A stretch of DNA of 64,000 nucleotides from assembly GCA_903826405.1 (NCBI GenBank), contig CAIKEH010000008.1:81276-145275 (forward strand), read 5' to 3'. The DNA is from an uncultured bacterium. Lineage in GTDB: Bacteria > Bacteroidota > Bacteroidia > Chitinophagales > Chitinophagaceae. How positions within the stretch are numbered: position 1 is the first letter of the stretch; each line of letters begins with the position of its first letter. The notes beneath the pieces were generated by a model that saw nothing but the letters and a program-made list of their open reading frames with translations, did no database searches and was not told the origin of the DNA. Position numbers and translations under genes: made by a program. Below, piece after piece: positions 21,349 to 33,391 of this stretch.

Positions 21349-21380
21349 TTGACAATACCTGTGGAAATTTAATATTTTTG
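21349..21380 (+). promoter_or_regulatory. Putative promoter for 21386 ORF
   Basis: ttgac ... TAttTTTG at 21373-21380. Confidence 0.4.
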
Positions 21381-21385
21381 TTGGG

Positions 21386-21736
21386 ATGAAACAGACCTCA
21401 CCGATAACCAGACTTCAACTTCTTCGCAACACGGGGATTTTTTTCCTGCTGTTCGCCGTAGCGCAGTATGGTTTCGCAGTGGATGGCAGGTTGAATAATG
21501 GCGGCAGAAATTCCAGCAGGAGTTTTTCTCACTTGAAAACTGATCTCAACCTTTCCCTGCGGAATGATTTCACTTACCATAACAACCGATCTTTCGGATT
21601 CAATAAAGTTGATCAGGTAGAGACGTTTAATTCTGTAATGACCTTCCAGCGTGGAAATGTGACCATAGCCATGCCCTTCAAACACAAGATGGCCATTCAA
21701 AAATTCAGGACCCCTTCAGCTCCTTTGATTCGCTGA
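21386..21736 (+). CDS. Small hypothetical protein with signal-like N-terminus
   Basis: ORF 116 aa; hydrophobic N-terminus (NTGIFFLLFAVAQYGFAVDG); no family recognised. Confidence 0.55.
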   Translation: MKQTSPITRLQLLRNTGIFFLLFAVAQYGFAVDGRLNNGGRNSSRSFSHLKTDLNLSLRNDFTYHNNRSFGFNKVDQVETFNSVMTFQRGNVTIAMPFKHKMAIQKFRTPSAPLIR

Positions 21737-21751
21737 TCATTTTTTCTGTTT

Positions 21752-22417
21752 TTATTTACCAGCCTTCATCTTGACGCTTTCTTCATATGTCATTTCCCGG
21801 AAACCGGATTTGGGAAATTCGAATTTCTGAACGGGAACAGGATCAAAGCTGATCCTGGAAAGCGTATACCGTATGCGCATGTCCCCTGCCATGGACTCAT
21901 ATTCCAAGGGTAATCCAGGCATGGAACGAAAAAGCCCTTCATAATCATTATTTTCTATCCTCACTTCTCGGGTGAAGTAGATGGCGAAATTACTTCCATC
22001 TTTAAGGTGGGCGATCATCTTCTCACAAGGATAGCCCAAAATATTCTTCGTTTCTGCCGTTTTCTCGAAACTGATCCCTTCATACTTCCGATTCTTGTCG
22101 TTCCAGTTCTCCCGAGTCAGCTTGATGAGTATTTTTTGGGCACCATATTCCCGCAGCACGACACCGACACCCTCCTTGGAATCGTAGATCGTCGTGGCTG
22201 TGCCCAAAGCGCTGGTCAATTCGGAACGGCTGTGGCTTCCTTTCAGGAATACATATGCCCTTGCTCCGTCGAACATATCGGCCAATTTGGGTTCAACCGT
22301 GCCTGTTTGAACACTCAGATCATATTGCAAAGTACCCTCCGAAAGCACTTTTTGGGCCATGGTGGGAAAAGTACTCAGAACCATGAAAAAGGCGAGTACA
22401 AGAAGACTCTTATTCAT
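21752..22417 (-). CDS. Hypothetical secreted protein
   Basis: ORF 221 aa; signal peptide MNKSLLVLAFFMVLSTFPTMAQ. Confidence 0.75.
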   Translation of the reverse strand: MNKSLLVLAFFMVLSTFPTMAQKVLSEGTLQYDLSVQTGTVEPKLADMFDGARAYVFLKGSHSRSELTSALGTATTIYDSKEGVGVVLREYGAQKILIKLTRENWNDKNRKYEGISFEKTAETKNILGYPCEKMIAHLKDGSNFAIYFTREVRIENNDYEGLFRSMPGLPLEYESMAGDMRIRYTLSRISFDPVPVQKFEFPKSGFREMTYEESVKMKAGK

Positions 22418-22474
22418 GAAAAGGCTTTGGTTAAAGATAGCGAAAACGGCTGGGCGGTTGCCTGCGAAAGGGTT

Positions 22475-22500
22475 AAAAAAAACCTGGCGTCAAGCCAGGT
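22475..22500 (-). terminator. Rho-independent terminator after yidC
   Basis: Minus strand acctggc-ttgac-gccaggt followed by T run. Confidence 0.8.
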
Positions 22501-22507
22501 CATGGAA

Positions 22508-24364
22508 TTATTTCTTGTTGGTCCGGTCTTTCATATCCTGAACCTTTTTCTGTGTCTGCTGCATCTGCTTCTGCGCATCTTGCATCTGTTCAAGCTTTTC
22601 CTGCCATTTGGATTTCGATTTCGGCTTTTTCTTATTCTGCTCGATCTCCGACAGGATCTTGTCGTGGTCAATTATATAGTTCTGTATCACGAACTGAAGC
22701 AACAGGGTGATCACATTGGATACCGTATAATACCAGGTCAGTGAGGAAGGCAGTCCATTGAAGATGCCCAGAAGCATGACTGGAAATATATAAGGCATAT
22801 ACTTGAGCATGGGATTGTTCTGATCCGGGGTCATGCTCATGCTGTACAAAGAGATGATGAGGCTGGTCACCACAGCCAGGATGGTGAATAGGCTGATGTG
22901 GTTACCGATGAAGGGAATACTGGTCTTCCAGGAAATGATGGAATCATAGGCACTCAAATCTTTCGACCAGAGGAAATGCTGACCTCGCAAGGCGATGTTC
23001 GAGTTGAAAAAACTGTATAGCGCGAAGAATATCGGTATTTGCAGCAGGGCCGGAACGCAACCTCCCAGCGGATTCACACCTGCAGTACGGAACAATTTCA
23101 TCTGCTCCATGCTGTAAGCCTGCTGGTCATCGCCGAATTTTGCCTTCAGAACATCAAGTTCCGGCCTCATAGCCTTCATTTTTGCTCCAGACAGATAGCT
23201 GGTATACACGAGCGGGGATGTCAACAGGCGAATGAAGAGCGTCAGCAGAAGGATGACGATGCCATAACTGCTTACGAATTTCGTGAAGAAATTGAACACG
23301 GGCATGACGATCCACCGGTTTATGTATTTGACAAAGGCATAGAAACCCTGACCCAAGTTGACCATATCTTCCATGTCCATCTTGTACCCCTTGAGGATCT
23401 TGAAATCGTTGGGGCCATAATACAGGTGGAAAGGGATCACCGCATTTGCAGCCACCGGGAAACTTGCCCTGAGATTGGCGGTGGAAGTAGCGATCACTGC
23501 TGATGTATCCTGCCCTGCATCGACAGTTAGATCGGCATAAGAGAACCCATTGTCGCTTATTAGGGTGGTATTGAAGAATTTCTGCTTCACGCCAAGCCAT
23601 TTGATCCCCTCCTCCCACTTCTTGTTTACCCCCTTTGCAATCGTGAAATAATCGAACCCACTTTTCCCGACAATACCGATCTGGGATTCTCTGCGTTCAC
23701 TCTGAATATCATTTTCGTGCTGCATGGCCCGGGTCTGCCAGACCATGTTGAGGCTGTTCTGTGAAACTAGCTTGTCCGCTCCATTCAGATTTACGGTCCA
23801 GTCCAGCATGTAATCATCTTTCTTCAAGGTGAACTGGTGAGTGATGGAACGACCGCTTGAATCGGCAAGTTTATATACCAAAGTCTGACTCCCATCGGCA
23901 CCTTTCACCACTTCAGCATTGCTGAAGTAAAGATCTGCTGTATTGGCAGTGGAGTTGTTCCCGGTATTCAACAAATAAGAGAGCCTGTCCGTTGGCTGAC
24001 CTGCGAGTTGAACGGGCAAGCTATCGTTCGACAGGTATTTTTTGAGGATGACGTATCTGGGCTGGGCACCCTTATTCGTGAAGGTTACCTTCATCAGGTC
24101 ATTTTCCATCACCGTCAGTTTCTCCTCAGCAGAACCTGCCTGTATAAGCTGACCAGCCTGTGCGATAGGCTTCAGACTGTCCGCCGGCTTCAACATGACT
24201 GGAACAGAAGTATCCTTTACAGGCAGCATTGATGCTATCGAATCCTGAAGATGCTTCTGCTTCTTTTCCAATTCGATCTGACCCTGACGAGTGTAATAGA
24301 AATATCCGAAGAAAAGGATGGCCAACAGTACGAACCCGATCACGGAATTTTTGTCCAGCTTCAT
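22508..24364 (-). CDS. yidC: Membrane protein insertase YidC/OxaI
   Basis: ORF 618 aa; N-terminal TM, periplasmic domain, LTSPLVYTSYLSGAKMKAMRPELDVLKAKFGDDQQAYSMEQMKLFRTAGVNPLGGCVPALLQIPIFFALYSFF. Confidence 0.96.
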   Translation of the reverse strand: MKLDKNSVIGFVLLAILFFGYFYYTRQGQIELEKKQKHLQDSIASMLPVKDTSVPVMLKPADSLKPIAQAGQLIQAGSAEEKLTVMENDLMKVTFTNKGAQPRYVILKKYLSNDSLPVQLAGQPTDRLSYLLNTGNNSTANTADLYFSNAEVVKGADGSQTLVYKLADSSGRSITHQFTLKKDDYMLDWTVNLNGADKLVSQNSLNMVWQTRAMQHENDIQSERRESQIGIVGKSGFDYFTIAKGVNKKWEEGIKWLGVKQKFFNTTLISDNGFSYADLTVDAGQDTSAVIATSTANLRASFPVAANAVIPFHLYYGPNDFKILKGYKMDMEDMVNLGQGFYAFVKYINRWIVMPVFNFFTKFVSSYGIVILLLTLFIRLLTSPLVYTSYLSGAKMKAMRPELDVLKAKFGDDQQAYSMEQMKLFRTAGVNPLGGCVPALLQIPIFFALYSFFNSNIALRGQHFLWSKDLSAYDSIISWKTSIPFIGNHISLFTILAVVTSLIISLYSMSMTPDQNNPMLKYMPYIFPVMLLGIFNGLPSSLTWYYTVSNVITLLLQFVIQNYIIDHDKILSEIEQNKKKPKSKSKWQEKLEQMQDAQKQMQQTQKKVQDMKDRTNKK

Positions 24365-24680
24365 ATTTATCGTTGAGCGGCAAAGATATATAATGGACCC
24401 GATATCCCATTTACAATTTAGCCATCACGGCAGATGAATGAATTTTTGAGATGAGCTTCATTAAGTTCTGGAATTCAGAAGATAGTCAAAGAAGATGAAG
24501 AGGATTGAATCAATTCCATGAAAGGAAAATCGATCCGATGAAATCACCATGAAAGCCCAGAACTCAGGTAGGCAAATATCGACACCCGCCCACAAAAGCA
24601 ATGAGGATCCGTCTCGACCAGATGTTTGTCAGAAAGTGTTAAGCAATGGCTCTTCTGAAAGTTGAGTCCTTTTCCAAACC

Positions 24681-26393
<1,713 letters not shown>

Positions 26394-26802
26394 TTAATGA
26401 AAATAAAGGGTCGCCATGTGGCGAACAGGATGACCGGGGAAATGAATACACCTGATATTTCCGGAGGTCATGCAAAGATAATTCGATTACCCCGGCTTGA
26501 AAAAATCATGATGCCCATGTGGAAAATTCGGGTAAAGGTTTGGATTATTTATGCCAAACACATGCCAATTTTTATTTATTTGACTCCACCCATTTATCTT
26601 TATAGGATTAATTTGACATATGTTCGTTGAGATACTTCCTGCCTACATGCCGTTTGAAGTCTATCTATATGATTATCTTTTACCCATACTCCCGCTTTTC
26701 TGGATCACCTTGCTCTGGTAAAGGCACCACCGATGAAATGAACTATTTCTTTGGTGAACATTTTAAGCGATGGCTAGTTTATTTAAAAGAAAAATATACA
26801 AA

Positions 26803-27642
26803 ATGAAACTCAGGAAACAGTTCATACTACTGCTCGCGTTATCCATAGGCTCCGGTTTACAGGCTCAGAATAGATCCTGTTGTAGCCCTGATGCCATGGA
26901 AACCTACTCCAGGAATGCATCTGACAAAGACTTCATCCAAATGCATGAAGAACCCCTGCCCTTCATTTTCCGGAGTGATAGAGGGAAGGATATCCATTTC
27001 AGCACTGCCGATGGAACGGAGGCACATGCCTGGGAGTCCAAAGCCTTAAAACCAACCGAAAATTATCTTTTCGTCATCCATGAATGGTGGGGTCTCAATG
27101 ACTACATCAAGCAGACCGCAGAAAAACTGGGGGATGAACTGGGGATGAATGTGATTGCATTAGACCTATATGACAATAAAGTGGCGGGCACACCTGATGA
27201 TGCAGCCAAGTACATGCAATCAGCAAGCAAAGAGAGGATATTAAACATAATTAAAGGTGCTTTTGCATATGCGGGTCAAAAAGCAAAAGTATTCACAATC
27301 GGATGGTGTTATGGCGGAGGATGGAGCCTCCAGGCAGCATTAGTGGGTGGGAAACAGGTTTCGGGATGTGTCATGTACTATGGTCAGCCGGAAAAGGATG
27401 TGGATAAACTGAAGAACCTGAATTGCGATGTCATCGGTTTTTTCGGCAATCAGGACCAGTGGACTAATCCACAAATCGTAGACACATTCATTTCGGATAT
27501 GGACAAAGCTGGAAAGAAAATCCTGATCAACCGATATGAAGCGGTGCATGGATTTGCCAATCCCAGTAACCCGAAATTTAATCGTGAAGCCACAGAGGAT
27601 GCCTGGGCGAAAACAGTCGCATTCATCAAAGCGAGGATGTAG
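26803..27642 (+). CDS. Secreted dienelactone hydrolase family protein
   Basis: ORF 290 aa in track (from 26770); more likely start MKLRKQF with signal peptide; HEWWGLNDYI, IGWCYGGGWS (Cys nucleophile), VHGF. Confidence 0.85.
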   Translation: MKLRKQFILLLALSIGSGLQAQNRSCCSPDAMETYSRNASDKDFIQMHEEPLPFIFRSDRGKDIHFSTADGTEAHAWESKALKPTENYLFVIHEWWGLNDYIKQTAEKLGDELGMNVIALDLYDNKVAGTPDDAAKYMQSASKERILNIIKGAFAYAGQKAKVFTIGWCYGGGWSLQAALVGGKQVSGCVMYYGQPEKDVDKLKNLNCDVIGFFGNQDQWTNPQIVDTFISDMDKAGKKILINRYEAVHGFANPSNPKFNREATEDAWAKTVAFIKARM

Positions 27643-27704
27643 ACTGGAAGGGGTTGACGAACATCCCTGTTCCTGATCCGATCGGATCGACCAAACCGAT
27701 CTGA

Positions 27705-28502
27705 TCAGGGTTTGATGATCTTATCGTAACTGGCGGCTATCCCTTTTATCAAGGAAGAACTGAAGCCCTGATGTTCCATTTCATTGAGTCCTGCAATGGT
27801 GCATCCCTTGGGCGTTGTCACTTTATCGATCTCGTATTCCGGGTGAGTGCCCTTTTGCAAAAGCAGTTCGGCAGCACCCTTGACCGTTTGTGCAGCGATC
27901 AGACTGGCAGTGGAAGCATCGAACCCGATCTCTACACCACCCTGGATATTGGCCCGGATATATCGCATGGCATAAGCAGTGCCACAGGCACCTAATACCG
28001 TTGCAGCATCCATCAGTTTTTCATCGATGAAAGCCACTCTACCCAGTTGTTGGAAGAGATCATCCACGTAAGAATTCTGGTCCTGGTCGATGTTACTGGT
28101 GCAAATGCAGGTCATGCTTTCCTGAATGGCGATGGCTGTATTGGGCATGGCCCGAACAACTGGGAATCCCGTCCCGACAATACTCTGGATGTCCTGTATC
28201 GAAACCCCTGTAACTACCGAGCATAAAAGATGCTTTTGGGCATTCAGAACCGTCTTCATGGCCGACAGAACATCTTTCACCTGAAAGGGTTTTATGGCCA
28301 GGATGATGAGATCTGCGAAACGCAAAGCTTCAGCGTTATCATTGCTGACCAAAATGCCTTTCTCCTCCAATCGCTTCAGAGCCGTGATGTTCCTTCTGGT
28401 CACCAATATATGTTCCGGAAGAGTGAATCCACTGTTCACCAGTCCCTCAGCTATGGATGATCCCAGATTGCCGCCACCGATGATGGCTATCTTCTTGTTC
28501 AT
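27705..28502 (-). CDS. proC: Pyrroline-5-carboxylate reductase
   Basis: ORF 265 aa; IAIIGGGNLGSSIAEGL, VVRAMPNTAIAIQESMT, CGTAYAMRYI, TTPKGCTIAGLNEME. Confidence 0.93.
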   Translation of the reverse strand: MNKKIAIIGGGNLGSSIAEGLVNSGFTLPEHILVTRRNITALKRLEEKGILVSNDNAEALRFADLIILAIKPFQVKDVLSAMKTVLNAQKHLLCSVVTGVSIQDIQSIVGTGFPVVRAMPNTAIAIQESMTCICTSNIDQDQNSYVDDLFQQLGRVAFIDEKLMDAATVLGACGTAYAMRYIRANIQGGVEIGFDASTASLIAAQTVKGAAELLLQKGTHPEYEIDKVTTPKGCTIAGLNEMEHQGFSSSLIKGIAASYDKIIKP

Positions 28503-28597
28503 GCTCCGAATTTTGAACTAAGGTAAATCAATTTCCAGAAGGCGGGTTCGGGCCTGTACCCCCTTGATGAGCACATCACTGATGGTGGTCAAAGGGT

Positions 28598-29575
28598 TCA
28601 ATAATATAGTCCCGGTTCCAAGAAGTGTCGGGTATAGTCGAAGACCCCTTCTTCCAGAGTATGAAAAGGCTCGGTATACCCTACTCTCCTGAGTTTGGAC
28701 ATATTGGCCTCCGTGAAGTATTGGTATTTATCCCTGATATCCTCAGGCATGTCTATGAACCTGATGTCCGCCTTCATATAAAGACCAGCAAATGTCGCCT
28801 TGGCAAGGTCCTCAAAGCTTCTTGCCTGACCGGTTCCCAGATTGTATATTCCGCTTTGAGGTCGATTCTCCGCCAACCACAGGCATACTCTGACCACATC
28901 CATGACATAGATGAAGTCACGCAGTTGCTGACCATCTTTGAAATCCGGACGATGTGACCGGAATAATTGAACAAACCCCTTCTCACGGATCTGTAGGAAG
29001 GAATGCCAGATCACACTCGCCATCCTTCCCTTATGATATTCGTTGGGACCATAAACATTGAAGAATTTCAACCCATACCAACAAGGTGGAGCTGCCGACT
29101 GAGCAAGCGCCCATTTGTCGAATTCATTTTTGGACACTCCATACGGGTTGAGAGGCTTGAGCCGATCGATCAGGTCATGATCATCATCATAACCGAATTC
29201 TCCATTGCCATATGTTGCTGCTGAAGAAGCATAGACCAGCGGGACCTGGTTCGCCGTGCAATAGGTCCAAACTTTCTTAGAATATTCCAGATTCAAGCGC
29301 TGGTGAACAGCATAATCGAATTCGGTTGTGTCAGTCCGTGCACCCAAATGGAAAACAAGGTCCACTTTGGGTTTCTTGGTGATCAACCAGTCGAATAGCT
29401 CATCCCGGTCGATTTTGTGCCACCATGTCTTTCCTTCCAGATTGGGGTATTTGTCCTGCCTGTTGAATTCATCGACTATGATCAGGTTCTCGAAACCCTG
29501 TTCATTCAGTAATCCAACCATGCAACTACCTATGAAACCTGCAGCGCCTGTGACTATGATATTACCCAATGCCAT
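28598..29575 (-). CDS. hldD: ADP-L-glycero-D-manno-heptose-6-epimerase
   Basis: ORF 325 aa; IIVTGAAGFIGSCMVGLLNEQG, HLGARTDTTE, YGVSKNEFDKWA, FFNVYGPNEYHKGRMASV. Confidence 0.92.
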   Translation of the reverse strand: MALGNIIVTGAAGFIGSCMVGLLNEQGFENLIIVDEFNRQDKYPNLEGKTWWHKIDRDELFDWLITKKPKVDLVFHLGARTDTTEFDYAVHQRLNLEYSKKVWTYCTANQVPLVYASSAATYGNGEFGYDDDHDLIDRLKPLNPYGVSKNEFDKWALAQSAAPPCWYGLKFFNVYGPNEYHKGRMASVIWHSFLQIREKGFVQLFRSHRPDFKDGQQLRDFIYVMDVVRVCLWLAENRPQSGIYNLGTGQARSFEDLAKATFAGLYMKADIRFIDMPEDIRDKYQYFTEANMSKLRRVGYTEPFHTLEEGVFDYTRHFLEPGLYY

Positions 29576-29650
29576 GTGAAATTTTGATGCAGGACAAAAA
29601 ATCCAGATTTCGGATTCCGGATGGGATGATCGTCCATTTTCCGATCCGGC

Positions 29651-31873
29651 TTATTCTGCCAAATATCCTGTCATATGACCACCAATGACGTTCTCGTAAA
29701 TTCGGTTCCAGGAATCTATCCTATCCCAATTTGAACCATCAATCACGATATTCCCCGCTGTTACTTGGCCGATCTTCCTGAATGGCACATCGGTCTTTGC
29801 CAATGCTTCTTCGAAAGCAGCAGTTCCTTCTGGTGAAACACTGACCACGACCCGACTTTGGGATTCACCGAACCAGAAAGCATCTTTCCTAACAGGCAGA
29901 TCACCCTGACCGGCCATGAATCCCAATCCACGAACCCGGGCGCTTTCAAACAATGTCACGAACAATCCTCCTTCGCTGACATCGTGGGCAGACCGAACAA
30001 GACCTTTTCGGATGAGGTCAAGAACAGCGGACTGAAGAGCGAATTCTTTATCGAGTTCGAAATGTGGTGCCGGGGAATATTCCACACCGCAGATCTTGTG
30101 TAGATATTCCGATGAGGCAATGTCACCAGTTATTTCACCTATCAGGTAGATCTGATCCTCAACGGCCTTGAAGTCGAGTGTCATTTTACCTTGTACATCT
30201 TCCAGTAATCCAACCATACCAATGGTAGGTGTTGGATACACGGCACCATCTGGATTCTGGTTATAGAAGCTGACATTACCTCCGGTTACAGGAGTGTCGA
30301 ACTTCCTGCAAGCCTCGCCCATACCCTGGATTGCATAAACGAACTGATAATACACCTCCGGGTCGAAGGGGTTGCCGAAGTTCAGGCAGTTGGTGACCCC
30401 TAATGGCTGTCCACCGCTGCATACGATGTTCCGAGCTGCTTCACTGACAGCGATCATGCAACCTTTGAATGGATCGGCATAGACGTACCTGCTGTTGCAG
30501 TCCGTCGTGACTGCCAAGGCTTTCGTGGTGTCTTTTACCAATACTATGGCTGCGTCACTCGGAGCATTGGTGGATGCATTATCCGTACCCACCATGCTGT
30601 CATATTGTGTGTATATCCATTGCTTGCTGGCTATGTTCGGAATGGCGATGATCTTTTCAGCAACTGATCGCAGGCCCTCAGGAACCTTTATGTTGTCGAC
30701 ATGGAATGCTGCGATCTTTTTGAAATAAGCAGGTTCGCGGTATTCACGTTCGTTTACCGGGGCACCACCACCGAGCACCAAGCTTTCTGCCTTCAATTCT
30801 GCTTCGAGTTGACCGTTGAGATAAAACTTCAACAGCCCGTCGTCGGTCACTTCACCTATCTCCGAGCAAGGAAGGTCCCATTTTTCAAAAATGCGCAGCA
30901 CCTCATCTTCCCGACCTTTCTTAACGATCATCAGCATGCGCTCCTGACTTTCGCTGAGTAAAAGTTCCCATGCCTTCATATTGGACTGCCGCTTGGGAAC
31001 TTTATCCAGGTTGATCACCATGCCCACACCGCCCTTGGCGCTGGTTTCAGCAGTTGAGCAGATGATGCCGGCTGCACCCATATCCTGCATGCCCACGAGT
31101 GCGCCAGTGGGGATGACCTCCAGGCAGGCTTCAAGCAGTTTCTTCTCCTGGAAGGGATCACCGACCTGTACGGCTGGAAGATCTTCAGCACTTTCCGCTG
31201 TGATGTCGGCAGAAGCGAAAGAAGCTCCTCCGATACCATCTTTCCCAGTGGCAGAACCCACGATGAAAACCGGGTTACCCTTTCCTTCTGCTGTTGCACT
31301 TACCGTCTGACCGATCTTGACCACACCTACACTCATGGCATTCACCAAAGGATTCGTATGGTAACAGTCCTCAAAATAAACTTCCCCTCCAACGGTCGGA
31401 ACACCGAAACAATTACCGTAATGTCCAATGCCGTGCACAACTCCACTCACCAAATGCTGAGTCTTTGATTCTTCCAGATTGCCGAAACGGAGTGAATTGA
31501 GAGCAGCAATAGGACGGGCGCCCATGGTGAATATGTCACGGTGTATGCCCCCCACCCCTGTGGCGGCACCTTGAAATGGCTCGATGGCGGAAGGATGATT
31601 ATGCGATTCGATCTTGAATACAACACCGAGGCCATCACCGATGTCCGCCAGGCCGGCATTTTCCTCCCCGGCTTTGACCAGAAGTTTCTTCCCCTCCCGA
31701 GGGAGCGTCTTGAGCCATCTGATGGAGTTCTTGTAACTGCAATGTTCACTCCACATCACGGAGTAAGCCGCGAGTTCGGTGAAATTGGGATTGCGCCCCA
31801 TGACCTCATTGATCATTACGAATTCCTCGGCTGTCAAGCCCAACTGGCGGGCATTCTCTACGGTTGTTTCCAT
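29651..31873 (-). CDS. purL: Phosphoribosylformylglycinamidine synthase subunit PurL
   Basis: ORF 740 aa; [57 protein letters not shown]. Confidence 0.97.
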   Translation of the reverse strand: METTVENARQLGLTAEEFVMINEVMGRNPNFTELAAYSVMWSEHCSYKNSIRWLKTLPREGKKLLVKAGEENAGLADIGDGLGVVFKIESHNHPSAIEPFQGAATGVGGIHRDIFTMGARPIAALNSLRFGNLEESKTQHLVSGVVHGIGHYGNCFGVPTVGGEVYFEDCYHTNPLVNAMSVGVVKIGQTVSATAEGKGNPVFIVGSATGKDGIGGASFASADITAESAEDLPAVQVGDPFQEKKLLEACLEVIPTGALVGMQDMGAAGIICSTAETSAKGGVGMVINLDKVPKRQSNMKAWELLLSESQERMLMIVKKGREDEVLRIFEKWDLPCSEIGEVTDDGLLKFYLNGQLEAELKAESLVLGGGAPVNEREYREPAYFKKIAAFHVDNIKVPEGLRSVAEKIIAIPNIASKQWIYTQYDSMVGTDNASTNAPSDAAIVLVKDTTKALAVTTDCNSRYVYADPFKGCMIAVSEAARNIVCSGGQPLGVTNCLNFGNPFDPEVYYQFVYAIQGMGEACRKFDTPVTGGNVSFYNQNPDGAVYPTPTIGMVGLLEDVQGKMTLDFKAVEDQIYLIGEITGDIASSEYLHKICGVEYSPAPHFELDKEFALQSAVLDLIRKGLVRSAHDVSEGGLFVTLFESARVRGLGFMAGQGDLPVRKDAFWFGESQSRVVVSVSPEGTAAFEEALAKTDVPFRKIGQVTAGNIVIDGSNWDRIDSWNRIYENVIGGHMTGYLAE

Positions 31874-31889
31874 ACTTTATTAGAAGATG

Positions 31890-31919
31890 CAAAGGTAAAG
31901 CACATAAGCCGTGATTCAA
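31890..31919 (-). promoter_or_regulatory. Putative promoter for purL
   Basis: Minus strand TTG-N19-TAccTTTG upstream of purL. Confidence 0.5.
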
Positions 31920-32028
31920 TCTTGACCTATGCCATTTTAAGTAGTCTGATTACTATTTATCAACATGGCATCCACAGTTTTGATTACAATCCCTCGTTTG
32001 ATGATAAAATAGGCATTTCAACATGGTT

Positions 32029-33195
32029 TCACAGTAGTCGAATGTCATCATATTCCCGCTCTAACCCTTTCCACAGTCTTTCCTGATTGAATCTGAATTC
32101 AACTATATCCCGTCCATTGGCACCATGAATATGCAGCAATTCAGGATCCTGAATATAAGTTTCTATCCATTTCTCAAGATCGGCTTCATCGCCTTTTCTG
32201 AACAAAGAACCGTTTTTTCCTGCCTGAAGCGCATCCCTACAACCAGGTATGTCAGGAGCAATTACAGGAACACCCATAGCGGCAGCTTCGATGAGTACAT
32301 TCCCAAAACCCTCCCTATAGGATGGAAGGACTAGTAAGTCCATCATAGGATATACAGGAACGATATCTTCCATTTTACCTAAATAATAAATGTTTGGGGC
32401 AGAATGTATCTGCTCCTTACTTGAAACGGAGATCGGATCCCTATGATCCATTGAGCCGGCAATCACCAGGCATAAATTAGGATGACGTCTTCTAAGCCTA
32501 TGGAAAACATTGATCAATAAATCCATGCCCTTGTCTGCAGAAATCCGACCAATAAACCCAATTGTGAAGGAAGCAGATGGAATCATTTTAATTGCCCTCA
32601 ACTTCTCTGATTCAGCAATCACTTTTTCTGTGCGCGAAAAACGTTTTAAATTGATGCCATTGCAACTACCATATTCGATGATCCGTCCCTTATTAGAATT
32701 CAATATACCACAGGCCACTGCATGATCAAGCAGGGAAGGACTGACCACAATGACCCTTTCTGCCAGACTACAGGTCATTTTTTCCGCGAACCTGATCAAA
32801 ATTTTTTTCCACCCTCTTTGAGTGTCGCTAACCAAACCATGTAAAGTAAATATCCTCTTCCCAATGCCTAAAAACCAGCACGCCAACATGATCAGGAGAC
32901 CCGATTTAGGGTGACCTGCATTGACGATTTGTGGTCTTTCCTTTAATAAAATTCTGAAAACTTCAAAAAGATTCAATAAATCATGGAAAGGTGTAATGGA
33001 ATTGGAAAAATCAACTTCATAAAGTTTGGCTTGCTCCAAATCAGTAAGTCGCTCCATTTCCTCCCCAGGCGGACTAATGATGGAAACATCATAACCACAA
33101 CTTTTCATGTATTCCAATTGGCCATGCAGGAAGTGGGCACAAAATGAACTGGAAACACCATAAAGCAGCTTTGGCATATGTAAAAATCTTGACAA
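32029..33195 (-). CDS. Glycosyltransferase family 4 (group 1)
   Basis: ORF 388 aa; IGFIGRISADKGMDLLI, LPSYREGFGNVLIEAAAMGVPVIAPDIPGCRDAL. Confidence 0.9.
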   Translation of the reverse strand: MSRFLHMPKLLYGVSSSFCAHFLHGQLEYMKSCGYDVSIISPPGEEMERLTDLEQAKLYEVDFSNSITPFHDLLNLFEVFRILLKERPQIVNAGHPKSGLLIMLACWFLGIGKRIFTLHGLVSDTQRGWKKILIRFAEKMTCSLAERVIVVSPSLLDHAVACGILNSNKGRIIEYGSCNGINLKRFSRTEKVIAESEKLRAIKMIPSASFTIGFIGRISADKGMDLLINVFHRLRRRHPNLCLVIAGSMDHRDPISVSSKEQIHSAPNIYYLGKMEDIVPVYPMMDLLVLPSYREGFGNVLIEAAAMGVPVIAPDIPGCRDALQAGKNGSLFRKGDEADLEKWIETYIQDPELLHIHGANGRDIVEFRFNQERLWKGLEREYDDIRLL

Positions 33196-33391
33196 ATATT
33201 AGGCGGGACTGATTTTTTAATTACAAAGGTAGGATACCCCGCCTGCATTCAGTATTTCTCAATTTTTGTTTCAGTTCTTATTTTGTAAAAAATATGTACC
33301 CAGCATCACCATTTTACGATAAATTTACCAAGGAATAGAACAACTCCTTGAGCTGAAATAATTGGTTAAATATCCTCCTTCTACTGGTTGA

